Shown: positions 15,541 through 25,401, numbered from the stretch's first letter. The stretch is DNA of 64,000 bases from Faecalicatena_A orotica (GCF_040545875.1 NZ_JBEPMR010000005.1), one strand, 5' to 3'. Numbers and translations are program-made. The notes: a model not told the origin generated them from the letters alone.

Positions 15541-17829
15541 CTAACTATTCAGCGCCGCAATGAGCTGCTCCAATGTTTCTTTCTGAATCCCCGGCACAAA
15601 GCTTAAGAGCTGTCTGAGCGGCATGCCGTCCATCATGGCTTCCATCATTTCTTTGCCGATGGCTCCTCCGCCGTCATCTTCAGCCATTGTATCCGGCACC
15701 ATTCCGCCGGACAAAGCCCCCATTGCCTGTTCCAGAATTGCTTTACCTTTCGGGTCTGCAAGGATCTCACCCATTGTGGAGTTCATGTTATACTCCTTTG
15801 GTATCACAGTCCCGGATTCCACCTTCACATTCTCTTTCAGGACGATCTCACTGGCTGACTTTCCAATCTGTATTTCATAATTTCCGCTTTCCACATGCCA
15901 GTTATGGATATACATATTCCAGTATGTGTAAGCACGTGCATCAAGTTCGAAACGGACTGTCTTCGTCTCTCCCGGGTTAAGTGCAATCTTATCAAATGCA
16001 CGCAGTTCTCTTACAGGGCGTATCACCTTGCTGTCTTTTGCCGATACATAGAGCTGGACCACTTCTTTTCCGGCGCACTTGCCGGTATTGGTCACATCGA
16101 CAGAGACACAGAGCTTTTCACTTTCCTTAATTTCTTTCTTGTCAAGTACCAGATTGCTGTACTCAAATGTTGTATAGGAAAGCCCATAACCGAATGGAAA
16201 TAATACCGGCATATCCTTTGATGTATAATAACGGTATCCAACAAAGACACCTTCCGTATATGCAGACTTATCATGCTCTCCGCCATATGTCAGATAGCAC
16301 GGTGTATCATTCAGGCGTACCGGGAAGGTCTCTGCCAGCCTGCCGCTCGGATTTGTCCTGCCGTACAGGATGTTGACAACCGCGCCTCCGACTGCCTGTC
16401 CGCCCAGATAAGCTTCTACAACCGCTTTCACTTTACTGAGCCACGGCATTTCCACAGGGGCGCCATTGTGCAGAACAACAATGACATTAGGCTGAACTTC
16501 TGTAACTGCTTCAATCAGACGATTCTGGCAGTCCGGCATCCTCATATGCTTTCTGTCATATCCTTCGGACTCAAAGTTATCCGGAAGTCCTGCAAAGATT
16601 ACGGCAGCATCTGCATTCTTCGCGTTTTCCACGGCTTCTTTTAAAAGTGCCTCATCTGTCTCATCCTTGATATCGTCAAATCCCTTTGCATAGGAAACTT
16701 CTATACCGGCAGACTCTTCCAGTCCGCGGGCAGCCTCGAGAGCTGATTCTACTTTAAAGCTGTTAATATGGGAACTTCCGCCGCCCTGATATCTCGGTGT
16801 CTCAGCATACTTCCCGATAAATGCAGCTTTCATATTGCCACTCAGAGGCAGGATCGAATCCTCATTCTTTAGAAGCACGATGCACTCTTCTTCAACTGTA
16901 CGTGCTTTCTCATGGTCCTCTTCCAGATGGAAAACAGCTTCCTTATCCCTGTTGTCTTCAAATCTGTATACAATGTTCAGGATTCTCTCACAGGCCCGGT
17001 CCAGTACTTCCTCTTCTAGTGTCCCGTCCTGTACCGCCGCTGCGATCTGTGCGTCCGTGATTCCGTGTGAAGCAGGCATCTCAAGGTCACAGCCTGCCTT
17101 TAACGCGGTTACGCGGTCATTCATAGCACCCCAGTCTGTCATGACGTATCCGTCAAATCCCCACTCTTCCCTCAGAATGTCTGTAAGCATTTCTTTATTT
17201 TCACAGAGGTAGGTCCCGTTCAGACGATTGTAGGAATTCATGATGGTCCACGGTTTTTCTTTGCGGACCATCCCCTCAAAGGATGCCAGGTAAATCTCTC
17301 TCATCGTCCGCTCATCCATCTCGGAAGAATTGGTCATTCTGTGGTACTCCTGGTTATTTGCCATAAAATGCTTGGGGCTCGTACCTACATTTTTACTCTG
17401 CACGCCATGTACAAATGCCCCCGCTATCTCGGAGGATAAAAACGGGTCTTCTGAATAATACTCAAAATTACGTCCGCACAGTGGAGAACGCTTGATATTC
17501 ATTGCCGGCCCGAGTAATGTACTGACTCCCTCTGCCTGGCACTCTTCTCCAAGAGTCTCTCCCATCTGCTCCACTAATTCCCTGTTGAAACTGGATGCCG
17601 TGGCACAGCCTGCCGGGAAACATACCGCCTTAATACTATCATTGACTCCCAGATGGTCCGCTTTATCATCCTGTTTTCTCAAACCGTGAGGTCCGTCGCT
17701 TACCATTGCTGACGGAATACCAAGGCGTTCTACTCCTTTCGTATGCCAGAAATCCGCACCGGAGCATAACCCAGCCTTTTCCTCTAACGTCATCTGTGCA
17801 ATCAATTCTTTTAATTTCTGTTGTTCCAT
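15541..17829 (-). CDS. Glycoside hydrolase family 3 beta-glucosidase
   Basis: 762-residue GH3 enzyme without signal peptide, so cytoplasmic. The N-terminal TIM-barrel has KHF (about residues 153-155) and nucleophile Asp232 in GYVMTDWGAM. The alpha/beta sandwich domain follows, then a C-terminal fibronectin-III-like domain (VTNTGKCAGKEVVQLYV). A tail of about 70 residues after the Fn3 domain is common in clostridial homologues. It likely hydrolyses beta-linked gluco-oligosaccharides or plant glycosides. Divergent from an AraC regulator that presumably controlled it. Ribosome site AAGGGAG. Confidence 0.92.
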   Translation of the reverse strand: MEQQKLKELIAQMTLEEKAGLCSGADFWHTKGVERLGIPSAMVSDGPHGLRKQDDKADHLGVNDSIKAVCFPAGCATASSFNRELVEQMGETLGEECQAEGVSTLLGPAMNIKRSPLCGRNFEYYSEDPFLSSEIAGAFVHGVQSKNVGTSPKHFMANNQEYHRMTNSSEMDERTMREIYLASFEGMVRKEKPWTIMNSYNRLNGTYLCENKEMLTDILREEWGFDGYVMTDWGAMNDRVTALKAGCDLEMPASHGITDAQIAAAVQDGTLEEEVLDRACERILNIVYRFEDNRDKEAVFHLEEDHEKARTVEEECIVLLKNEDSILPLSGNMKAAFIGKYAETPRYQGGGSSHINSFKVESALEAARGLEESAGIEVSYAKGFDDIKDETDEALLKEAVENAKNADAAVIFAGLPDNFESEGYDRKHMRMPDCQNRLIEAVTEVQPNVIVVLHNGAPVEMPWLSKVKAVVEAYLGGQAVGGAVVNILYGRTNPSGRLAETFPVRLNDTPCYLTYGGEHDKSAYTEGVFVGYRYYTSKDMPVLFPFGYGLSYTTFEYSNLVLDKKEIKESEKLCVSVDVTNTGKCAGKEVVQLYVSAKDSKVIRPVRELRAFDKIALNPGETKTVRFELDARAYTYWNMYIHNWHVESGNYEIQIGKSASEIVLKENVKVESGTVIPKEYNMNSTMGEILADPKGKAILEQAMGALSGGMVPDTMAEDDGGGAIGKEMMEAMMDGMPLRQLLSFVPGIQKETLEQLIAALNS

Positions 17830-18029
17830 ATTGCTGACTCCCTTCTTTTACATGATCTTCTGATTATAAAATTATCATCATAACTAATGCTGCTTTATAT
17901 AAAATAACATATAGCCGCCCGGAAGTATTGTAATTATAATCATTTTATTATAAAATCATCTCATCAGGGAAAATATCGCCATCACAGCATTCATACGATT
18001 ATCAGATACCGAAAGGAGTTTATCCATAA
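17830..18029. other. Divergent promoter region, GH3 gene / AraC gene
   Basis: 200 bp, AT-rich. AT-rich dyad sequence around 17935-17965 (ATTATAATCATTTTATTATAA) may be the regulator site. No clear sigma-A promoter pair was identified. GAAAGGAG precedes the AraC start. Confidence 0.4.
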
Positions 18030-19222
18030 ATGATTGAGAATCTAAAAGAGTTTTGCCGCCTGTTTTATGCGTCTACTTTTATACCTGTTAGTGTGTGCAA
18101 GACCCCTGGAAATGTACTCTATTCTTATCCCACAGTTTTCGAGGGCCTGCACGATACGCACTCATCGCTTCCGTCACTCCTTCATTTTGAAAAGAACCCG
18201 GACTACGTGATTATGCAGTCCTTCAGTTATTTTGGATATGTGGCCCGTGAAGGCCATGACGAATTCATCGTGATCGGCCCTGTCTTCAGTGTGCCTGTCA
18301 CTGAAAGCACGGTTCGGATGTTTATGAAAGAATGTACAATTTCCATGCAGTACAAAGATTTTATCACAAACTTCCTGACGAATACTCCTCTGATTTCTTT
18401 CAACCAGTTTATGCAGATACTGGCATATCTTGACTTTTGCCTGAACAACCGGGTAACAGACCCGGAACAGCATTTCCGGCTGACAGATATACCGTCATCA
18501 AAGGATATCTCAGCCATGCATTCGGCTAATGTGTATGAGGCGAAAGAGGGGCATATCTACCATAATACATATTCCTTTGAACAGCAGTATCTGGAATGCG
18601 TCCGTGAGGGTGAGACCTGGCGTTTAATGAAGATGATAGAAGAGGCAAAGCACAATCTGGTTACCGGCCTGATTGGTGATACCCCGTTAAGAAATGCCAA
18701 AAATCTGCTGATTGCATGCACAACCCTTACCACCAGGGCAGCAATTGCAGGAGGCATGGATATCGAACAGGCTTACCAGCTCAGTGACATATATATCCAG
18801 GAGGGGGAAAAGATGCAGACTGTGGAGGCCGTACTTGGGCTCCAGCGCACAGTCATTTATGATTTTACGGAGAGAGTTGCCCAAAGTAAGATTCCCCAGG
18901 GCCTGTCGAGGGATATTTTTGACTGTGTACAATTCATCTCGCAGCATACGAATGAACTGATACGAGTCGATGATGTTGCGGCATTTCCGGAAAAAGCAGG
19001 TCCTACATCACACAGAAATTCAAGAAAGAACTCGGCTTCGATATCAGCAGCTTCATTATGCGCTGTAAACTGGAGGAAGCGAAAAGTTTACTCTCCTACT
19101 CCGACAAGACTCTGAGCGAAATCAGTAATTACCTCTGTTTCTCCAGTCAGGCCTACTTCCAGAATGTGTTTAAGAAAACATATGGCCTGACACCGAAGCA
19201 GTATCGGAATCAGACCATATAG
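18030..19222 (+). pseudogene. AraC family transcriptional regulator, frameshifted in the DNA-binding domain
   Basis: About 397 residues if the frame is restored. The N-terminal part (to about residue 318) is a clostridial AraC-type sensor region. The first HTH helix starts at NELIRVDDVAA. At 18984-18989 one base appears to be missing (GCA TTT CC GGA AAA). The original frame then runs to an unrelated stop at 19115, while the other frame continues as GKSRSYITQKFKKELGFD and ends with the classic second HTH and the TPKQYR signature up to TAG at 19220-19222. Either a real recent mutation that inactivates the regulator of the GH3 gene, or a sequencing error; sequence alone cannot decide. Confidence 0.85.
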
Positions 19223-19247
19223 TGTCTCTGTTTGAAATGATTGCAAA

Positions 19248-20693
19248 TTATGAATCACTTTCTGTGACTGCCTGTTTGAGCATCTGGCTGACCATCTGGG
19301 GATTTGCCTTCCCTTTCATTGCCTTCATCGCCTGACCTACAAGGAAGCCGATTGCTTTCTCTTTTCCACCCTTGTAATCGGCCACGGATTGTGGGTTATC
19401 TGCGATGATTTTTTCTATGACTGATTTCAGGGCCCCCTCATCGTTTACCGTTTTCAGGCCATTTTCTTCCACATACCGCTCTGGGTCTGTATTGTCAGCG
19501 AATATTTTTTCAAACACTTCCTTCGCCACAGAGCTGTTGATCGTGCCCGCCTCTGTAAGATCTACAAGCTTTGCCAGATTCCCCGGTGAAAAACGGATGT
19601 CCTGCGGCTCCATATTATGTTCCTTCAAGAGACGCAGTGTTTCCACCATCAGCCAGTTGGAGACTTTTTTCGGTTTTCCACATAAAGCTGCCGCCGATTC
19701 AAAGATATCCGCAATGATTCTGGAATCTGTGATGATTTCCGCATCATATTGGGGGATATCGTATTCTCTTTTATACCGCTCCAATTTTTCAGAGCGCAGT
19801 TCCGGCTGCTTCGCTTTTATTTCTTTGATCCATTCCTCGCTGATCACAATCGGGACAAGGTCCGGCTCCGGAAAATAGCGGTAATCCTGTGCATCTTCTT
19901 TCGAACGCATCGCATAAGAATGCTCTTTATTATCATCCCAGCGCCTTGTCTCCTGAATTACCGGTTTTCCTGCCTCCAGCAGTTCGATCTGCCGATTGCG
20001 CTCACCGTCAATGGCTCTGGCAATCGCTTTGAAAGAGTTCAGGTTCTTCATCTCGGTTCTTGTACCAAACTGCGTGCTTCCTGCCTCCCGCACGGAAAGA
20101 TTGACATCCGCCCGCATAGAGCCTTCCTGAAGCTTACAGTCAGATGCCCCCAGATACTGGATGATCGTGCGCAGCTTCTCTAAATAGCTGATCACCTCGT
20201 CTGCCGAACGCATATCCGGTTCTGAGACGATTTCCACCAGAGGGATGCCGCTCCGGTTATAGTCCACCAGTGTTGTATCATCCCACTCATCATGAATTAA
20301 TTTTCCGGCATCCTCTTCCATGTGCATCTCATGGATTCTCACTTTTTTGGGGACACCACCGCTCTCTATTTCCACATATCCGTTTCTGGCAATCGGCAGA
20401 TAAAGCTGTGAAATCTGGTAGTTCTGCGGATTATCAGGATAGAAATAATTCTTCCTGTCAAATTTGCTTACCCTGGTGATCTCACAGTTTGTCGCCAGGC
20501 CAATTGCCATCGCGTATTCTACTACCTGTTTATTCAAAACCGGAAGTGACCCCGGCTGTCCAGTACACACTGGGCATGTATGGGTATTGGGCGCGCCCCC
20601 GAACGCAGTGCTGCACCCGCAGAATATTTTTGTCTTTGTCGCCAGTTCCACATGGACCTCTAATCCGATGACGGTCTCATACTGTTTTCCCAT
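19248..20693 (-). CDS. gatB: Asp-tRNA(Asn)/Glu-tRNA(Gln) amidotransferase subunit B
   Basis: 481-residue kinase-like subunit that activates the misacylated tRNA. GatB landmarks: YETVIGLEVHVEL, HTCPVCTGQPGSLPVLN, FDRKNYFYPDNPQNYQISQ and GIPLVEIVSEPD. The C-terminal YqeY-like tRNA-binding domain ends in a Met/Lys-rich helix (VGQAMKAMKGKANPQMV). It starts one base after the gatA stop, so it is coupled. The longer frame upstream overlaps gatA and was not used. Last gene of the transamidation operon. Confidence 0.96.
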   Translation of the reverse strand: MGKQYETVIGLEVHVELATKTKIFCGCSTAFGGAPNTHTCPVCTGQPGSLPVLNKQVVEYAMAIGLATNCEITRVSKFDRKNYFYPDNPQNYQISQLYLPIARNGYVEIESGGVPKKVRIHEMHMEEDAGKLIHDEWDDTTLVDYNRSGIPLVEIVSEPDMRSADEVISYLEKLRTIIQYLGASDCKLQEGSMRADVNLSVREAGSTQFGTRTEMKNLNSFKAIARAIDGERNRQIELLEAGKPVIQETRRWDDNKEHSYAMRSKEDAQDYRYFPEPDLVPIVISEEWIKEIKAKQPELRSEKLERYKREYDIPQYDAEIITDSRIIADIFESAAALCGKPKKVSNWLMVETLRLLKEHNMEPQDIRFSPGNLAKLVDLTEAGTINSSVAKEVFEKIFADNTDPERYVEENGLKTVNDEGALKSVIEKIIADNPQSVADYKGGKEKAIGFLVGQAMKAMKGKANPQMVSQMLKQAVTESDS

Positions 20694-20694
20694 A

Positions 20695-22170
20695 TTATTC
20701 ACGCCCCTTTCCTGCTGCCGGAGTAACAAACTGTTTCTCTGTCTCACATTCAAAAGTGTAGGCTGCGCGAATCAGCGTTTTTTCCTGAAAACTGTTTCCT
20801 ATTAGCTGCATCCCGATGGGAAGCCCCCTGCTGTCTTTTCCGGCCGGAACGGACATCGCGGGAAGTCCGGCCAGATTGACCGCTACCGTATAGATATCCC
20901 CCAGATACATTTTCAAAGGATCTTTCAGTGATTCACCGAGCTTTGGCGCCGTAGAAGGAGCCGCCGGGCCAAGGATCACATCGTATTTTTCAAATGCCCG
21001 GTCAAAAGCCTGCTTGATCAGCGCCTTTGTCCGCAGCGCCTTCAGATAGTAGGCATCATAGTAACCGGAGCTTAATACATAAGACCCCAGCATAATCCGC
21101 CGCTTCACTTCCGGCCCGAAGCCTTCTGAACGGGTCTTCTTGTACATATTATGGAGCCCTTCATAGTCCCCCGCCCGATATCCATATTTCACACCGTCAA
21201 ACCGTTCAAGGTTGGAGCTTGCCTCCGCAGATGCGATCACATAGTAAGCCGGGATCGCATATTTCACAAGGCTTAAGTCAAACTCCTCGACAACCGCCCC
21301 TTTTTTCCAGAGAAGCTTTGCCACATCCAGAAGCGCCTGCCTGACTTCCTGATCCAGCCCTTCCCCGATATAATCTTTCGGGATTCCGATACGGAGCCCC
21401 TTTACATCTGCCTTTAAGGCATCGGTAAAACGGATGTCCTCACGTTTCACTGAAGTACTGTCCTTCACGTCATGGGAAGCGAGTGTCTCCAGTATGGCCG
21501 CACAATCGGCAACATCCTTCGCAACCGGCCCGACCTGGTCCAGAGAAGAACCGTAAGCGATCAGCCCATAGCGGGAAACCGTCCCGTAGGTTGGTTTCAG
21601 TCCCACAACCCCGCAGAAAGCACTCGGCTGGCGTATGGAACCGCCTGTATCGGAACCAAGCGCGTACCAGCACTCCTGGGCTGCCACGGCCGCACAGGAG
21701 CCGCCGGAAGAACCGCCCGGAACATGTTCCGGATTATGCGGATTCCTCGTAGGGCCAAAGTAAGACGTCTCTGTCGTACTGCCCATAGCGAACTCATCCA
21801 TATTTGTCTTTCCTAAAATGACCGCCCCTGACTTCTGAATATTTACGACTGCCTGTGCCGTAAATATAGGCCTGAAGTTGGATAAGATTCTGGAACTGCA
21901 CGTGGTAAGCTGTCCCTCGATGCACAGATTATCCTTTACTGCTGCCGGCACACCTGCCAGCGGTCCTGTTAATACACCATCTTCTATCTTCTTCTGAATC
22001 TCTTCTGCACGTTGTACGGCGCCTTCCTCATCCAGTGTCACATAGCTGTGAATCTTCGGCTCCACGGCCTTTGCCTGTGCAATGGCTGCTTTTGCCGCCT
22101 CCACTGCTGAAATCTCCCTATCCTGAATCTTTTTTGCAAGTTCTAAAGCTGTAAGACTTAATATCCCCAT
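20695..22170 (-). CDS. gatA: Asp-tRNA(Asn)/Glu-tRNA(Gln) amidotransferase subunit A
   Basis: 491-residue amidase-signature enzyme that frees ammonia from glutamine for transamidation on GatB. The catalytic triad Lys79 (AAVKDN), cis-Ser154 and Ser178 is visible in PGGSSGGSCA and GSDTGGSIRQPS. Length is normal. It is preceded by GAGGAG and follows gatC by 15 bp. Confidence 0.96.
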   Translation of the reverse strand: MGILSLTALELAKKIQDREISAVEAAKAAIAQAKAVEPKIHSYVTLDEEGAVQRAEEIQKKIEDGVLTGPLAGVPAAVKDNLCIEGQLTTCSSRILSNFRPIFTAQAVVNIQKSGAVILGKTNMDEFAMGSTTETSYFGPTRNPHNPEHVPGGSSGGSCAAVAAQECWYALGSDTGGSIRQPSAFCGVVGLKPTYGTVSRYGLIAYGSSLDQVGPVAKDVADCAAILETLASHDVKDSTSVKREDIRFTDALKADVKGLRIGIPKDYIGEGLDQEVRQALLDVAKLLWKKGAVVEEFDLSLVKYAIPAYYVIASAEASSNLERFDGVKYGYRAGDYEGLHNMYKKTRSEGFGPEVKRRIMLGSYVLSSGYYDAYYLKALRTKALIKQAFDRAFEKYDVILGPAAPSTAPKLGESLKDPLKMYLGDIYTVAVNLAGLPAMSVPAGKDSRGLPIGMQLIGNSFQEKTLIRAAYTFECETEKQFVTPAAGKGRE

Positions 22171-22185
22171 CTTTCCTGTCTCCTC

Positions 22186-22479
22186 CTAACCAATCGTTTT
22201 CGGTACTTCAAAGCTGTCATCCTTCCTAAGAGGTGCGTTTTCCAATATTTTCTCCCTGTTGTCACCATTGGTAACAACATCCTCACGGAAAACATTATTT
22301 ACAGGGAATACGTGGGACATCGGTTCGATCCCGTCCGTGTCCAGTTCGTTTAATATATCGATATAATCCAGCATCTTCTCCATGTCTGCCTTTGCGTCCT
22401 CCTTCTCCTCACCGGACAGCTCCAGTTTGGAGAGGATACCCACATATTCTATTGTCTCGTCTGAAATCTTGTTGGACAT
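22186..22479 (-). CDS. gatC: Asp-tRNA(Asn)/Glu-tRNA(Gln) amidotransferase subunit C
   Basis: 97-residue scaffold that wraps GatA and GatB. Family pattern: I-S-D-E-T-I-E-Y-V then KLELSGEE, a helix with MEKMLDYIDILNELDTDG, then IEPMSHVFP and NVFREDVV. The ATG at 22479 has GGTGG upstream; a GTG nine bases earlier lies inside that site. Confidence 0.94.
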   Translation of the reverse strand: MSNKISDETIEYVGILSKLELSGEEKEDAKADMEKMLDYIDILNELDTDGIEPMSHVFPVNNVFREDVVTNGDNREKILENAPLRKDDSFEVPKTIG

Positions 22480-22530
22480 AAAAACCACCTTTCATTTACT
22501 CTCAGGGTCATACCCCTTTACATGTTCTGA

Positions 22531-23628
22531 CTATCTGTACTCATCATAGTAAGCATCGTAATCTTCTGTCTCTATCACTTCACTCGGTATAAGGCGTGCA
22601 TCTGCATCCAATGCGCATATCTTCGTCCCCCCGGGGAGAACGGTGTTGCGGTATACGGAATCAATCTCGTCGGCCGATACAAATCTGCTGCGGCTTAAGA
22701 AATTCATCTCCTCATCCTCATAATCTGTATATAAAGGAACCTCGTACCTGATGTTGGTCCACCCGCCGCCGGACCCTATGTCATAAACTCCGGCCGGGAA
22801 GTCTTTCCCTGCCGTTAACTCGGTGCCCTTTTTCAGTACTACCTGTTCTGTCAGAGGATTCTTTGTCTGCTCTTCCATGCAGTCGGTCCGGCCATTTTCT
22901 GTCATAAATTCTACACGCAGGTTACCACTTACTTCCACCATCGCGCCCTGATACAGCCTCACATCAATCCATTCCTTAAGCTCATCGTACTCCTCATCCG
23001 GTCCGATCCCCTGCCACAGGTAGATAGAATTCTCATAATCGTCTACAGATACTGTCCCGCTCCCATCATCCAGAATTACCTGGTAATTCCCTTCCGGGAG
23101 ATGTACACCGACCCGGTATTCCCCGGGATCCAGCGTAACACGATAGTCTTCTCCCTCAGCTAACAACTCCCTTTCGGCAAACTGATACGGATCTTCATCC
23201 TCTACTAAAGTTACATTCCCATAATCAGCAGGAAGGCTCTCATCATATTGCTTTTTCATATTGAAAACAATTCCTGATACCATGACTACTAATACAAGAA
23301 TCATGCCAGCCGCTTTTAGCACATTTCCATTCTGCTGCGTCCCTGCCTTTTTCCCCAGACTTACAGGAGGATTGATTCTGTCCGTACTGCTCTTATGCTT
23401 TGCAGCACGCGGGGCATTTGTATTGTCTGCACTTTTCTGGCCCTCCCCGCTCCTGTCATGCTTCCCCCATGTAGATTCAATGTGGGAACGCTCCTTCGCC
23501 ATCCTTGAGCTGCTGCTCTGGTTCAGGCGGTACGTCATCTTCTCATTTCTTGTATTATCGAGTCCGCAGTCTATACATTTTCCATCTGCAAGTTTCCCTC
23601 CGCATAAATAACATCTCTTTTCAAACAT
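22531..23628 (-). CDS. Membrane-anchored zinc-ribbon protein of unknown function
   Basis: 365 residues. The N-terminal zinc ribbon has Cys6-X2-Cys9 and Cys18-X2-Cys21. A polar, low-complexity linker (30-100) leads to one membrane segment (about 103-124) and an outside domain. That domain contains two related beta-rich units with the patterns LDPGEYRVGVHLPEGNYQV and LTAGKDFPAGVYDIGSG, as in other Gram-positive surface proteins with lipoprotein-like or zinc-ribbon heads. No enzyme motif. It stands between aspS and gatC on the same strand and is probably in the same T-box-controlled transcript; why is unclear. Confidence 0.7.
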   Translation of the reverse strand: MFEKRCYLCGGKLADGKCIDCGLDNTRNEKMTYRLNQSSSSRMAKERSHIESTWGKHDRSGEGQKSADNTNAPRAAKHKSSTDRINPPVSLGKKAGTQQNGNVLKAAGMILVLVVMVSGIVFNMKKQYDESLPADYGNVTLVEDEDPYQFAERELLAEGEDYRVTLDPGEYRVGVHLPEGNYQVILDDGSGTVSVDDYENSIYLWQGIGPDEEYDELKEWIDVRLYQGAMVEVSGNLRVEFMTENGRTDCMEEQTKNPLTEQVVLKKGTELTAGKDFPAGVYDIGSGGGWTNIRYEVPLYTDYEDEEMNFLSRSRFVSADEIDSVYRNTVLPGGTKICALDADARLIPSEVIETEDYDAYYDEYR

Positions 23629-23707
23629 AGGCCCCTCTCATTCCGTATCCGGTCTCTTTTGCAAAGGTGTCTGTGCCCTGCAGTTCAGCCCGGTATCTGA
23701 AAACTGT

Positions 23708-25039
23708 TTATGGTTCCAGCCTGCCTAAGTCTCTTGGGAACAATGTTGTCTCTCGTACGTTCTCTTCTCCAACCAGTTTCATGGTCAGCCGCTCCAGCCC
23801 TATACCAAGGCCTCCGTGCGGCGGCATGCCATGTTTGAATGCACTCAGGTACTGCTCCATCCCTTCATCTTCCATCCCCCTGGCCTCCATCTTAGCCATT
23901 AGGGATTTGTAATCATGGATACGCTGTCCGCCTGTTGTAATCTCCATTCCCCTGAATAAAAGATCAAAGCTTAAAGTACAGGTCTCATCTTCCGGGTCAT
24001 CCATTGCGTAGAACGGACGTTTTCTGGATGGATAGTGAGTCACAAATACGAAATCTGCATCCCATTCCTCTTTTGCATATCGGCTTATTAATTGTTCTTC
24101 CTCCGGCTCAAGATCGTATGGAGTCCTGATCTTCCGGCCGTATTTTTCCGCTGCCTTCTTCTTAATCTCATCAAATCTGACTGCCGGGATCTCATCCACT
24201 TTCGGGAGTTCGACATCCAGAAGCGCAAGCTCTGCCGCATAATCCTTCTCGAGAAGCTTCATCGTGTATTGAAGAAATCCAGTCTCCATCGCCATGATAT
24301 CTTCAAAACCATCGATAAATCCCATCTCGAAATCCAGGCTCGTGTACTCGTTCAGATGCCGTTTCGTGTTATGCTTCTCGGCCCGGAATACCGGTGCCGT
24401 CTCAAACACTCTGTCAAACACGCCCACCATCATCTGCTTATAGAACTGCGGACTCTGCTGGAGGATCGCCGGTCTGTGGAAGTAATCGAGCTTAAACAGG
24501 TTCGCCCCTCCTTCTGCGCTCTTTGCCCCGATCTTCGGTGTGTGGATCTCTGTGAATCCTTCCTCATACAAAAAGTCCCGAAATCCCCTGACAATGCCCT
24601 CCTGTATCTTAAACTTCGCCCGCTCCCTGACATTGCGAAGTGCAATCGGCCGGTAATTCAGCTTTGCCTCAAGGGAAGTCTTCATCTTCCACTTTGCGAT
24701 TGGCAGCGGCATCGTCTCTGCCGGACTGCTCAATACTCTTATATCTTCAATCCTGATCTCAATGCCCCCGGGAGCCTTTTCTGACTGTGCAGGTATTCCT
24801 GTTACTTCGACTGTATCAGCTTCCCGCAGATCCTTCAAGTCAAATTTTGAAAATCCCTCCTCAAAAATGCATTGTACCAGTCCCTCACGTTTTCTCAAAA
24901 TGATGAATGCTACCGTTTTCATGTCCCGGATTGTATGGACTGTACCGTTTACTTTGACACGATTGCCAGTAATTCCCTCTCTAAGCAGTTCATGAAGTTC
25001 CAGTGTGTCTTTTTTCATTCTTCCAGTTACAATTTCCAT
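23708..25039 (-). CDS. aspS: Aspartyl-tRNA synthetase, archaeal-type (non-discriminating)
   Basis: 443-residue class IIb synthetase of the short archaeal/AsnRS-like type without the bacterial GAD insertion. OB-fold anticodon domain at the N-terminus (VKVNGTVHTIRDMKTVAF), motif 2 around ETAPVFRAEKHNTKRHLNEYTSLDFEMGF, motif 3 GGLGIGLERLTMKLVG. With GatCAB downstream it most likely charges both tRNA-Asp and tRNA-Asn with Asp. The start at 25039 has AAAGGAG 7 bases upstream; a longer open frame reaches 25213 but runs through the T-box terminator and is rejected. Confidence 0.95.
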   Translation of the reverse strand: MEIVTGRMKKDTLELHELLREGITGNRVKVNGTVHTIRDMKTVAFIILRKREGLVQCIFEEGFSKFDLKDLREADTVEVTGIPAQSEKAPGGIEIRIEDIRVLSSPAETMPLPIAKWKMKTSLEAKLNYRPIALRNVRERAKFKIQEGIVRGFRDFLYEEGFTEIHTPKIGAKSAEGGANLFKLDYFHRPAILQQSPQFYKQMMVGVFDRVFETAPVFRAEKHNTKRHLNEYTSLDFEMGFIDGFEDIMAMETGFLQYTMKLLEKDYAAELALLDVELPKVDEIPAVRFDEIKKKAAEKYGRKIRTPYDLEPEEEQLISRYAKEEWDADFVFVTHYPSRKRPFYAMDDPEDETCTLSFDLLFRGMEITTGGQRIHDYKSLMAKMEARGMEDEGMEQYLSAFKHGMPPHGGLGIGLERLTMKLVGEENVRETTLFPRDLGRLEP

Positions 25040-25099
25040 TTTCTTTCTCCTTTCTGTCTCATATTTTGATACATCCCGGATTGAAATGGTATTTCTGTA

Positions 25100-25395
25100 A
25101 ACACAAAAAGTCCCGGGATGCATCTGCATCCCGGGACGGATTCTTATCATATAATCCGCGGTACCACCCGCATTGAACAGGCAATAAATAACACCTATCC
25201 CACTTTTGTGCATGTAACGTATGCAAAACGTACCGGCCTACTTTGAATCATTCAGCGGGTCAGCTCCCAAGTGTTCCCTTAATCTTCTCCACTGTCCGGC
25301 GCTCTCAGTCGGTGACGCCTGCTTCCTGTCAGCTTCTGAAAATCAGAGTCTTGTTCACAGCCTTTTTCGTTTAACACTTTAATCTGTTAAAACTT
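25100..25395 (-). ncRNA. T-box riboswitch leader of the aspS-gatCAB operon
   Basis: Minus-strand leader. The conserved T-box sequence AATGCGGGTGGTACCGCGG is at 25156-25174. Stem I carries a specifier region GGGAACACTTGGGAGC (around 25262-25278), where AAC (25273-25275, Asn) is followed by the conserved A. GAA (25274-25276, Glu) overlaps it by two bases. The leader ends in the terminator listed next. Uncharged tRNA-Asn, and possibly tRNA-Glu, should favour the antiterminator and switch on aspS and gatCAB. Confidence 0.93.
25102..25137 (-). terminator. T-box terminator hairpin
   Basis: Perfect 13-bp stem GTCCCGGGATGCA / TGCATCCCGGGAC followed by TTTTTGTGTTT on the minus strand. It is the off-state alternative of the T-box antiterminator. 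Confidence 0.92.
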
Positions 25396-25401
25396 TTACC
25401 A

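Noticed and set aside
25040..25213. N-terminal extension of AspRS
   Set aside because: The longer frame covers the T-box core and terminator; the true start with AAAGGAG is at 25039.
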